DNA from: SABI01 sp963663665
Lineage (GTDB): Bacteria; Spirochaetota; Spirochaetia; Sphaerochaetales; Sphaerochaetaceae
Assembly: GCA_963663665.2 (NCBI GenBank)
Contig: CAXXKP010000001.1
Span: 806,001 to 870,000, forward strand
Direction of reading: 5' to 3'
Length of the DNA stretch: 64,000 nt
Below the pieces are notes generated by a model. It did no database searches. It saw only the letters and a list, made by a program, of their open reading frames with translations, and was not told where the DNA came from. Of this stretch, positions 49,558 through 57,790 are shown piece by piece (the stretch's first letter is position 1; every line of letters starts with the position of its first letter). Made by a program: the position numbers and the translations under genes.

Positions 49558-49935
49558 AACATTCTCCTTAGTTTTTTTATTTTTGGTTTGTTTCCCAAAA
49601 ACATATGTCACATTCTATATCTATAAACATCATACACCAAGAAAGGTTATAACAAAATGTAAAATATTAGAAAAAATTGAAAATTGCTGAAATTTTTAAT
49701 TTTTGTATAATGTGCATGTGTAGAGAGTATTTTTACTACTTAATGTGAATATGGTATATTAAAATGTATTAAGTGATAATATAGAAAGCTTATTTACAGA
49801 ATTAGGTTGTATGATGTGCTTTGATTTTACATTATCTCAATAGAGTGAAAAAAATAGAGGGATTGACTTCTCAAATATTGAAGCTTAGCATATAAGAGAA
49901 ATAAACATGTGCACTTAATTTAGGAGGTGTAAGAT
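49558..49935. other. 378-bp gene-free region with possible promoters
   Basis: Strongly AT-rich. TTGCTG-N16-TATAAT at 49684-49711 and TTGACT-N17-TAGCAT at 49863-49891, both on the plus strand, could drive the CBS gene; the second lies nearer. Nothing else was recognised. Confidence 0.4.
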
Positions 49936-50376
49936 ATGAGTAGTACAGTAAGATCAATCTTGGAACAAAAAGGAAGAGATGTAGTAACAGTTCTTCCAGA
50001 GGACACATTAGCCCAAGCTATTTTGAAATTATCTCAGCATCGAATTGGAGCGGTTCTCGTGGTTAACGAGAAAGATGAGATTAAAGGGATATTATCAGAA
50101 CGTGATATCGTAAAATTCCTAGCAGGAAGAATAGAAGTATCTACAGCGGTTTCTGTTTCATCAGTGATGACAAAGAGTGTAACGTACGTCAAAATGCATC
50201 AAAACCTAGATGAATGTCTTCACTTAATGACAACTGGTCGGTTCCGACATCTTCCTGTAGTTGAAGATGAGAAACTAACTGGTGTAATTTCTATTGGGGA
50301 TGTTGTTAAAGCGGTTCTTGCTGATAGAGAATTCCAGATTGGACAACTTGAATATTACATTACTAATACGTTCTAA
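49936..50376 (+). CDS. two-CBS-domain protein
   Basis: A 146-residue protein consisting of a tandem CBS pair (about 8-62 and 72-130): LAQAILKLSQHRIGAVLVVNEKDEIKG with GILSERDIVKFL, then LDECLHLMTTGRFRHLPVV with GVISIGDVVKAV. CBS pairs usually bind adenine nucleotides and act as energy sensors. There is no fused effector domain. AGGAGG precedes the ATG. The AEC permease follows after 22 nt and may be its regulated partner, but this is only based on position. Confidence 0.9.
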   Translation: MSSTVRSILEQKGRDVVTVLPEDTLAQAILKLSQHRIGAVLVVNEKDEIKGILSERDIVKFLAGRIEVSTAVSVSSVMTKSVTYVKMHQNLDECLHLMTTGRFRHLPVVEDEKLTGVISIGDVVKAVLADREFQIGQLEYYITNTF

Positions 50377-50398
50377 ATAAGCAGAAAGGATTAATTGT

Positions 50399-51328
50399 AT
50401 GTTTGATACATTGCTACCGGTCTTACCGGTAGTTTTATTGTTTATTGTTGGTTACTCTCTTCAAAAGATTAATTTCTTTAGTGACGATGCCATTATTGGA
50501 TTAAAGCGGGTTGTCTCAGATATTGCACTTCCTGCTCTTTTATTTAAAGCTTTTTTATCTATAGAAGTTTCTTCTCATACAATTGTTTTAATAGGAACGG
50601 TATTCCTTAGTTGTATATTGATGCTTCTCCTCGGTAGGTTGATTGCTCGATTGCTCCACATCAATACACCTTACTTTTCTTTTATGATGGGTGGGTTCGA
50701 GATGGGGATGTTGGGTTATGCTCTATTTTTAGCACTTTATGGGGATGAAAATTTAGGCAAAATAGCCCTTATAGATCTTGGTCAGGTTGTCTTTGTATTT
50801 TTTATCTTGATGGCATTTCTTATAAAAGAGAGAGATGGGGTACAACACCCTAAAGTATTACTTAAGCAGTTTTTCACATCTCCTGTCATTATTTCAATAG
50901 TAAGCGGAATTATCCTCTCCTTCTTCTCTTCAATGGTGCGAGTAACACCTCTTTTGCAATCTCTATCTTCATTCATTGATATGATGGCCTCTCTTACAAT
51001 TCCTCTTATTGCAATAAGTATTGGCTATACTATTCATATTGATGTAAAAAACATTTCACTTTCAATAAAGACAATTATTGTGAGGAAAATACTTTCTCTG
51101 ATTTTTGTGCTTCTTATTAATAATTTTATCATTGAGTCCTTGTTACACTTAGATAGAATTTATTCGTATGCTCTGATGGTGATGTTTTTAACGCCACCAC
51201 CATTTGTTATTTCAATATTTATGAAACAGCAAGATAAAGAAAATATGGATTATGTAGCAAATACACTTTCTCTTGATACAGTAGTTTCAATAATTCTTAT
51301 TATAGTAGCTTCGGCGCTATATGTATAA
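50399..51328 (+). CDS. AEC-family (auxin efflux carrier-like) permease
   Basis: A 309-residue membrane protein with about ten helices in two repeats, typical of AEC carriers. The N-terminal part has LPVLPVVLLFIVGYSLQK and LKRVVSDIALPALLFKAF; the second half has MVMFLTPPPFVISIFMK. Known members carry malate, malonate or other carboxylates. Substrate here unknown; with pflB nearby an organic acid is plausible. AGAAAGGA precedes the ATG. Its 3' end overlaps the convergent FNR-like gene by 12 nt. Confidence 0.85.
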   Translation: MFDTLLPVLPVVLLFIVGYSLQKINFFSDDAIIGLKRVVSDIALPALLFKAFLSIEVSSHTIVLIGTVFLSCILMLLLGRLIARLLHINTPYFSFMMGGFEMGMLGYALFLALYGDENLGKIALIDLGQVVFVFFILMAFLIKERDGVQHPKVLLKQFFTSPVIISIVSGIILSFFSSMVRVTPLLQSLSSFIDMMASLTIPLIAISIGYTIHIDVKNISLSIKTIIVRKILSLIFVLLINNFIIESLLHLDRIYSYALMVMFLTPPPFVISIFMKQQDKENMDYVANTLSLDTVVSIILIIVASALYV

Positions 51329-52048
51329 TTCTTCTTCTCCACTACTAAGATCAATAAGTCGCTGAATATCACAAATAACCATATGGTGAGGATCTTCAAA
51401 GGAAATGATTCCCTCTTCTTCAAAGAGGGTAAGTTTTCTAGAAAGTGTCTCACGAGCAACTCCAACATAGTTGGCAATTCCTTCTTGGCTTAGTGGAAGA
51501 GTTACAAGAGTTTTTCCTTCATGCTTTTCTCCATACGTATCAATGAATTCTAAAATAATGGAAGCAATGCGTGCTTCTGCTTTTTTCTTCCCTGTCTGCT
51601 GCATTAATAATTCTAATCTTTTCATTCGCATTGCCATCGCTTCGATGAGAAGAATTGCAACCTTAGGATGATCAAGAAGGATATCTTTTAAATGTTTCTT
51701 TGTTAAAATACATACATGAGTCTCTTCTAGAGCAACCACAGAATAAGGAACTTCATCTTCAGTGAAAAGAAAACGAGCTCCAAAATAATCCTTTTCAGGA
51801 AATATATAGAGTATCTGCTCTTTTGCATCGTTTGTAATTCTGTATGCTTTTGCTGAACCTTTTTGAATTACTGTAAAACCTAGTGGTTGAGCTCCTTCTA
51901 AGACGAGAATTTCTCCTTTTTGAAAGATTCGATGTTCCATTTGAAGTGTTATCTCTTGTAGAGAGGCATCATCAATGCTTGCAAACAGAGGAACTTTCTT
52001 TAGACAGTAATCACTTTTACAATCACATTGTATTGATGGTGCTTCCAT
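51317..52048 (-). CDS. FNR-like Crp-family regulator with Fe-S cysteines
   Basis: A 243-residue Crp/Fnr protein. The N-terminus carries Cys8, Cys10 and Cys15 (QCDCKSDYC), and Cys113 (THVCILTK) is at the place of FNR Cys122. Four such Cys bind the oxygen-labile [4Fe-4S] cluster in FNR, though the N-terminal spacing here is tighter. The cNMP-like barrel (about 20-135), a dimer helix and the helix-turn-helix (QEGIANYVGVARETLSRKL) follow. The recognition helix RETLSR combines the Arg of CRP with the Ser-Arg of FNR. It diverges from pflB across a matching palindrome. No Shine-Dalgarno; TATTTT ends 6 nt before the ATG. Confidence 0.88.
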   Translation of the reverse strand: MEAPSIQCDCKSDYCLKKVPLFASIDDASLQEITLQMEHRIFQKGEILVLEGAQPLGFTVIQKGSAKAYRITNDAKEQILYIFPEKDYFGARFLFTEDEVPYSVVALEETHVCILTKKHLKDILLDHPKVAILLIEAMAMRMKRLELLMQQTGKKKAEARIASIILEFIDTYGEKHEGKTLVTLPLSQEGIANYVGVARETLSRKLTLFEEEGIISFEDPHHMVICDIQRLIDLSSGEEELYI

Positions 52049-52125
52049 GTTATTAAAATACTAAAACAGAGAGTAAAAGGCTATAAATCATCATAATATC
52101 TTAAGAAATCTAAGTTTTGTTGCAA

Positions 52126-52169
52126 TTGTGACTTGAATCACAACATCTTTACTTGCTTTTTGTTATTCT
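52126..52169 (+). promoter_or_regulatory. FNR/CRP-type operator and pflB promoter
   Basis: TTGTGA-CTTGAA-TCACAA (52126-52143) is a perfect Crp-family palindrome. TATTCT at 52164-52169 is the likely -10. With a start near 52176 the operator centre is at -41.5, the class II activator position. The -35 region is otherwise poor, as expected. Confidence 0.8.
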
Positions 52170-52193
52170 CCATATCGACAGGAGAAAATAGAT

Positions 52194-54374
52194 ATGGAAG
52201 TTAGAGATTATATACAACAACATTACACCCCTTACGAGGGTGATGAATCTTTTTTAGCACCACCAAGTAAGAAAACTCTTTTATTGTGGGATAAAGTGAA
52301 AGCTTTATTAACGACAGAGAGAGAAAGAGGTGGAATGTATGCAATTGATCATGAAACAATTGCAACAATAGAAAGCCATGGTGCCGGCTATATTGATAAA
52401 GATAATGAAACCATTGTAGGTCTTCAAACAGATGAAGCTCTTAAGAGATCAATAATGCCTTTTGGGGGAATTCGATTAGTCCATACAGCCCTTAAAGCGT
52501 ATGGAAAGGAAGTTCCAAAAGAAGTAGATGAGGTGTTTAGATACCGAAAAACGCACAATGATGGGGTTTTTGATGTGTATACAGATGAAATGAAAAGAGC
52601 GCGTCATAGTGCAATCATTACAGGACTGCCTGATGCATATGGAAGAGGACGAATTATAGGGGATTATAGAAAGGTTGCCTTGTTGGGAACTGAATATCTT
52701 ATAGATGAAAGAGTAATGATCAAACGAAATGCTTTAGGGGATGTTATGGATGAATCTCTTATACGTCATAGAGAAGAACTAAGTGAACAGATAAGGGCAT
52801 TAGGTGAACTAACTCGTATGGCAAGCAGTTATTCTTTTGATATTACAAAGGGTGCCAGTGATACCAAGGAAGCTATCCAATGGATATACTTTGCATATCT
52901 TGCTTCTACGAAAGAGCAGAACGGGGCTGCAATGAGCCTTGGTAGAGTCTCCACATTCTTAGATATATACAGTGAAAGAGATTTAAAAGAGGGCAGGCAT
53001 ACTGAAAGCGAAATTCAAGAGATGGTTGATCATTTTGTTATGAAATTACGGCTTATTCGTTTTTTAAGAACTCCTTCCTATGATCAGCTTTTTAGTGGAG
53101 ACCCCACGTGGGTAACAGAAAGTATTGGTGGCATTGGCCTTGATGGGCGTCATATGGTCACTAAAATGAGCTATCGTTTTCTTCATACCCTTACAAATCT
53201 TGGGCCAGCCCCTGAACCTAATTTAACAGTACTCTATTCATCCAAATTACCAAAACCTTTTAGAAATTATTGTGCACTTATGTCTATTAAGAGTAGCAGT
53301 ATTCAATATGAGAATGATGACATAATGAATATTGTGCATGGTGATGATTACGGAATTGCTTGTTGTGTTTCAGCTATGCAAATAGGAAAGCAAATGCAAT
53401 TTTTCGGAGCAAGAGTCAACCTTGCTAAGGCACTTCTATATGCTATTAATGGGGGGAAAGATGAAATAGATGGACGACAAGTATCACCTGAATTTGCCCC
53501 TATCACTTCTACCTATCTCGACTATGAAGAAGTAAAACGCAAGTTTGAGTATATGTGTGATTGGTTAGCTAAGCTCTATGTTGATACTCTTAATGTAATT
53601 CACTATATGCATGATAAATATAGTTATGAGAGGATTCAGATGGCTCTTCATGATGAGCATGTGGTGAGAACCTTAGCGGGTGGAATCGCAGGTCTCTCTG
53701 TTGTCGCAGACAGTTTATCTGCTATAAAGTGGGCTAAAGTGAAGGTATTACGAGATGAAAATAACTTAGCGACTGAATATGAAATTGAAGGTGATTTCCC
53801 TGCATTTGGTAATAATGATGATAAGGTTGATGAGATTGCAACATGGATTGTTGAAATGTTTAGTGATAAATTAAAGAAACATCATACCTATCGAAATAGT
53901 CTTCCAACACTCTCAGTACTTACTATTACGAGCAATGTAGTATATGGAAAGAAAACAGGGAGTACTCCAGATGGAAGAAAGAAGGGAGAGCCCTTTGCTC
54001 CAGGAGCTAATCCTATGCATGGACGGGATACGAAAGGGTCTGTAGCAAGTATGAAAAGTGTTGCTAAAATCCCATATACGAAAGCAGAAGACGGTATCTC
54101 CTATACATTCAGTATTGTTCCTTCAGCCTTAGGAAAGACTATAGGTCAACAAGTAGAAAATCTCGTTTCTCTTCTTGATGGGTATGTGGTAGAAAAGGGA
54201 CACCACATTAATGTGAATGTTATTGAAAAAGAAGTGCTTCTTGATGCAATGGAAAGACCAGAATTATATCCACAACTCACTATTCGTGTGAGTGGCTATG
54301 CTGTCAATTTTGTGAAACTCACAAGAGAGCAGCAACTTGATGTGATTCAAAGAACTTTCCATACAGTATTATAA
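52194..54374 (+). CDS. pflB: formate acetyltransferase (pyruvate formate-lyase)
   Basis: A 726-residue glycyl-radical enzyme cleaving pyruvate with CoA to acetyl-CoA and formate, the main anaerobic exit for pyruvate. The catalytic Cys pair is in GIACCVSAMQIG (about 385-396) and the radical Gly in RVSGYAVNF near the C-terminus. SIPNPLTV-type regions and PDGRKKGEPFAPGANPMHGRD match PFL rather than diol dehydratases. Shorter than the E. coli enzyme (760). The activase gene follows directly. Expression under low oxygen through the FNR-like protein is likely. Confidence 0.96.
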   Translation: MEVRDYIQQHYTPYEGDESFLAPPSKKTLLLWDKVKALLTTERERGGMYAIDHETIATIESHGAGYIDKDNETIVGLQTDEALKRSIMPFGGIRLVHTALKAYGKEVPKEVDEVFRYRKTHNDGVFDVYTDEMKRARHSAIITGLPDAYGRGRIIGDYRKVALLGTEYLIDERVMIKRNALGDVMDESLIRHREELSEQIRALGELTRMASSYSFDITKGASDTKEAIQWIYFAYLASTKEQNGAAMSLGRVSTFLDIYSERDLKEGRHTESEIQEMVDHFVMKLRLIRFLRTPSYDQLFSGDPTWVTESIGGIGLDGRHMVTKMSYRFLHTLTNLGPAPEPNLTVLYSSKLPKPFRNYCALMSIKSSSIQYENDDIMNIVHGDDYGIACCVSAMQIGKQMQFFGARVNLAKALLYAINGGKDEIDGRQVSPEFAPITSTYLDYEEVKRKFEYMCDWLAKLYVDTLNVIHYMHDKYSYERIQMALHDEHVVRTLAGGIAGLSVVADSLSAIKWAKVKVLRDENNLATEYEIEGDFPAFGNNDDKVDEIATWIVEMFSDKLKKHHTYRNSLPTLSVLTITSNVVYGKKTGSTPDGRKKGEPFAPGANPMHGRDTKGSVASMKSVAKIPYTKAEDGISYTFSIVPSALGKTIGQQVENLVSLLDGYVVEKGHHINVNVIEKEVLLDAMERPELYPQLTIRVSGYAVNFVKLTREQQLDVIQRTFHTVL

Positions 54375-54388
54375 AGGAAGGTTTATAG

Positions 54389-55132
54389 ATGAGTATTACA
54401 GGAAAGATTCATTCAGTAGAAACGCTTGCAGCCCTTGATGGACCAGGTCTCCGCTATGCACTCTTTTTACAAGGGTGCAAGATGCGCTGTCTATACTGTC
54501 ATAACCCAGATTCATGGTCTACTTACAGGGGCGAAGAGAAATCTGTTGATTCAGTGATTCATGATGTACTTTCATATCGATCGTTCTTAAAGAATGGAGG
54601 TCTCACCATAAGTGGTGGGGAACCTCTGTTGCAGATTGAATTTACTCTTTCACTTATCAAGGAAGCAAAAAGGCATGAAATTCATACGGCTCTAGATACT
54701 GCAGGAAGTGTTCCTTTAGAGTTTAGCAAACCAATCTTAGATGAAGTTGATATGGTACTACTCGACATAAAAAGTGTTAATAAAGAGCAGCATATTATTC
54801 TCACCTGCCAAAGTAATGATAATACCATTGATACTCTTAATTATCTGGAATCTATCCATAAGAGAGTGTGGATTCGCCATGTATTAGTTCCAGGTATTAC
54901 TCAGAATGATGAAGACTTGCATTCTCTCGCATCTTTTCTATCGTCCTATTCTTGTATTGAGGCTGTAGACCTTCTCCCATTTCATCAATTGGGGGCATAT
55001 AAATATAAGGAGTTGCATATTCCCTACGTCCTGAAAGATACCAGTGAAACAAAAATAGCAGATCTTCACCATGCTCAAGATATTTTAGAGTATTATGGAC
55101 TAGAGGTTACAAGAGATAGGAATGTAAGCTAG
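54389..55132 (+). CDS. pflA: pyruvate formate-lyase activating enzyme
   Basis: A 247-residue radical-SAM enzyme that puts the radical on the PflB glycine. The cluster motif CKMRCLYCHNPDSW (about 31-44, CxxxCxxC) and GGEPLLQ (about 76) are present, with a normal length and no extra ferredoxin domain, as in true PflA. It starts 15 nt after pflB with AAAGGAAGG before the ATG; the two are one operon. Confidence 0.95.
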   Translation: MSITGKIHSVETLAALDGPGLRYALFLQGCKMRCLYCHNPDSWSTYRGEEKSVDSVIHDVLSYRSFLKNGGLTISGGEPLLQIEFTLSLIKEAKRHEIHTALDTAGSVPLEFSKPILDEVDMVLLDIKSVNKEQHIILTCQSNDNTIDTLNYLESIHKRVWIRHVLVPGITQNDEDLHSLASFLSSYSCIEAVDLLPFHQLGAYKYKELHIPYVLKDTSETKIADLHHAQDILEYYGLEVTRDRNVS

Positions 55133-55203
55133 TAATAAAAAATTGAAGTCAGTTTAATGTTCCTTTTAATATCTGTGATATAATCTTGAGCTGAATAGGG
55201 GAT

Positions 55204-55677
55204 ATGATGAAAAGAATAGATATCATGAAAGAAGCTGCAAAGAAAGCACATATTACAATGCATGAAAATACAGGCGGTCCATTCGGATCAGCTATTGTTA
55301 AGGATGGGAAAGTTCTTGCAATAACAAGTAATAGCGTCCTTCAAGACAAGGATCCAACAGCACATGCAGAAGTCAACGCTATTAGAGCGGCAGGTAAATT
55401 ATTAGGAACTCATGATCTTAGTGGTTGTGAGCTGTATGCAACAGGATATCCTTGTCCCATGTGTCTAAGTGCGATTATTTGGGCAAATATCAAGACTGTC
55501 TATTATGGATGTGAAGCGTGGGAAGCAGAAGTTGCAGGGTTTAGAGATGATATGATCTATTCATACTTAGAGAATAATAGAAAAGATGAGAATCTCCTCA
55601 GGTTAGAACAGATTGGTCATGAAGAGTGTAAGGTACTTTATGATGAATATATTGAACATAAAAAAGAACTTTATTAA
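55204..55677 (+). CDS. guaD: guanine deaminase (cytidine-deaminase fold)
   Basis: A 157-residue zinc deaminase. The zinc motifs are TAHAEVNAIR (His-Ala-Glu, about 58-67) and PCPMCLSAIIWA (about 88-99). GGPFGSAIVKDGK near the start, the AGFRDDMIYSYL stretch and the C-terminal HKKELY are like the B. subtilis guanine deaminase. This distinguishes it from tRNA adenosine deaminase TadA, though TadA cannot be fully ruled out. It would turn guanine into xanthine in purine salvage. A terminator follows. Confidence 0.8.
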   Translation: MMKRIDIMKEAAKKAHITMHENTGGPFGSAIVKDGKVLAITSNSVLQDKDPTAHAEVNAIRAAGKLLGTHDLSGCELYATGYPCPMCLSAIIWANIKTVYYGCEAWEAEVAGFRDDMIYSYLENNRKDENLLRLEQIGHEECKVLYDEYIEHKKELY

Positions 55678-55689
55678 GAAATATTAATC

Positions 55690-55717
55690 CTTCATCTCTA
55701 ATAGAATGAAGATTTTT
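55690..55717 (+). terminator. terminator of guaD
   Basis: CTTCAT (55690-55695) pairs with ATGAAG (55706-55711), with TCT/AGA pairing inside, followed by ATTTTTT. Confidence 0.7.
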
Positions 55718-55800
55718 TCGTAAATAATTGAACCTTCTTTTTATACTAATTCCAGTACAATTCGAGCTATTTATAAGAGAAATTGCTTATTTCCTTACAT

Positions 55801-55896
55801 ATCATAAAAAACTCGCTATGAAAATGTGTAAGATTATAAAAAACTCGCTATGAAAATGTGTAATATTATAGAAAACTCGCTCATTTAATGTGTCAC
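55801..55896. repeat. three tandem 32-bp repeats
   Basis: Units at 55801-55832, 55833-55864 and 55865-55896. The common core is AAACTCGCT followed by AATGTGT. Units 1 and 2 differ at two positions; unit 3 is diverged in its middle. There are no spacers, so it is not a CRISPR array. The repeats end 60 bp before the ATPase gene, and may be its operator or its target. Confidence 0.85.
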
Positions 55897-55956
55897 TCTA
55901 TTGAATTACTTGGTAGCCTATAGTAAAATTTTTCTGTCAGGTGTGAGGTAAATAGT

Positions 55957-57291
55957 ATGATCTATCTAAAACGTAAAATTGACTTGTTTCTATCTGAGTG
56001 GGGAAATACTACCAACAAGAAGCCTCTTGTGATAAAGGGGTCTAGACAAGTTGGGAAAACCGAATCCATAAGAACCTTTGCTAGGAAAAACTACGAGAAT
56101 ATAATTGAAATCAATTTTGTTGAAGAGCCAAAATATAAGATGATTGTAACAAATGGGTATAAACCTGAGGACATCATTAAAAATATTTCGCTCCTTGATC
56201 CTTCCAAAAAATTTATATCAAAAAAGACTCTTCTCTTTTTTGATGAATTACAAGAATTTCCTGAAATAGCAACTGCTTTGAAATTTTTTCACATAGATAG
56301 CAGATTTGATGTGATATGTAGTGGGTCGATGCTTGGTATAAACTATAAAAGAATTGAAAGTAACAGTGTTGGTTATAAGACAGATTATGAAATGTTCTCA
56401 CTTGATTTTGAGGAATTCCTATGGGCTAAAGGATATGACGATTCTTTTATTTCCGACTTATTAGAGCATATGAAGTTGTTAAAACCATTGAGTGAAGTAC
56501 AAATGACAGTCTTTCATTCGCTGTTTATGGATTTTTGTATTCTCGGTGGTATGCCAGCTGTTTTGAGGGAGTACATACAAAAAGGAACTTTTGAAGGGAC
56601 ACTCGATATCCAGCGACAACTAGTTGCTGATTACAAAGAAGATATCAGAAAGTATGCTGAGGGCATGGATCAGACACGTATCCTTAATGTGTTTAATCAA
56701 ATATTACCGCAATTAGCAAAAGAGAATAAGAAATTCCAGGTTTCGAAAGTAGCAACAGGTGCTCGTTACAGAGATTATCGAGGAGCTGTTGAGTGGGTAA
56801 ACGATGCAGGAATGGTGAATGTATGTTATTGTTTGAATTTCCCAGAATTGCCACTTAAGGGTAATTTTGATCAAACAAAGTATAAAATTTATTTTGCTGA
56901 TAGTGGATTACTTGTTGCTATGCTCGATGAAGAAGCACAGGAAGATTTTCGAGCACATAAAAACTTAGGAATATACAAAGGGGCATTGTATGAGAATATA
57001 GTTGGTGAAGCTTTGACAAAATGTGGTTACTCGCTTTATTACTACAAGAGAGAAGATTCTACTCTGGAAGAAGATTTTTTTGTAAGGACAGCTTCAGAAT
57101 TAGTACCTGTGGAGGTTAAATCAAATAACGGGAACACTAAGTCATTGAGAACTCTAATCAGTAGTAGCAAATATTCTGATATTCACTATGGTATTAAGTT
57201 TACTGCGGGAAATATTGGATTTAGCAACAATATATATACGTTCCCTTATTTCTGCGTTTTTTTGTTGAAGCAGTATCTTAAAAATAAATAG
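55957..57291 (+). CDS. AAA-type ATPase with DUF4143 domain
   Basis: A 444-residue protein: N-terminal P-loop ATPase with Walker A GSRQVGKTES (about 29-38) and Walker B LLFFDELQEFP (about 93), then DUF4143 with a C-terminal strand region ELVPVEVKSNNG (about 386), which resembles a nuclease-like E-x-K edge. These proteins are common in anaerobes, often in many copies, and their role is unclear (mobile, defence or toxin-like). GAGG precedes the ATG by 9 nt. It stands alone with the tandem repeats in front and a relic of another copy behind, on the other strand. Confidence 0.88.
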   Translation: MIYLKRKIDLFLSEWGNTTNKKPLVIKGSRQVGKTESIRTFARKNYENIIEINFVEEPKYKMIVTNGYKPEDIIKNISLLDPSKKFISKKTLLFFDELQEFPEIATALKFFHIDSRFDVICSGSMLGINYKRIESNSVGYKTDYEMFSLDFEEFLWAKGYDDSFISDLLEHMKLLKPLSEVQMTVFHSLFMDFCILGGMPAVLREYIQKGTFEGTLDIQRQLVADYKEDIRKYAEGMDQTRILNVFNQILPQLAKENKKFQVSKVATGARYRDYRGAVEWVNDAGMVNVCYCLNFPELPLKGNFDQTKYKIYFADSGLLVAMLDEEAQEDFRAHKNLGIYKGALYENIVGEALTKCGYSLYYYKREDSTLEEDFFVRTASELVPVEVKSNNGNTKSLRTLISSSKYSDIHYGIKFTAGNIGFSNNIYTFPYFCVFLLKQYLKNK

Positions 57292-57456
57292 TAATTAAAA
57301 TCAAAAAGCCTAAAGTAATATTTTAAGGAATCCTATTGGAATAATTTTTACTCTATTATTTCTCTCATACGTAAATTCATCCCCAGTGATTACTATTAAG
57401 AGTGGAGGTCCCTTGATTTTATTCTCCAAAATCAAGGTTTTTAATTTTAATAAATT

Positions 57457-57655
57457 TTATGTACCATCCTCTTTCGGACTTGTCCATAATTCAATTTCAA
57501 TTAAAGCATATCTACCGTTAGATAATGTTAGGACACATTCAAACCCAGATCTATCTCGATAATATGATACGCTTCTTCTCGGTGTTTGGGAGTATCTTTG
57601 TAGGGTTCTCATAACTAAAGATTCAAACAAGAAATCAAAGGTATATAGATAATTT
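57457..57655 (-). pseudogene. C-terminal remnant of a second DUF4143 ATPase
   Basis: The minus strand encodes FLFESLVMRTLQRYS, then SYYRDRSGFECVLTL and NGRYALIEIELW, ending at TAA 57457-57459. FLFESL, YYRD.SG.E and GRYALIEI match the typical C-terminal end of DUF4143 proteins of a different subgroup than 55957-57291. No N-terminal part remains. The flanking DNA (57292-57456, 57656-57790) holds nothing else recognisable. Confidence 0.7.
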
Positions 57656-57790
57656 TTTTACTATAGAATCAAGAATACGTGGAATAAATTTTAATAGTAT
57701 ATGAAGGAAATCTTAATAAAGTAAAAATACAATAAATAAAGAGATTTATAGCATTCTGGTAAAGAGATTTGAGGTAAAATGAATGAATCT

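Noticed and set aside
55801..55896. CRISPR array
   Set aside because: The 32-bp units are directly adjacent with no spacers, and no cas gene is present.
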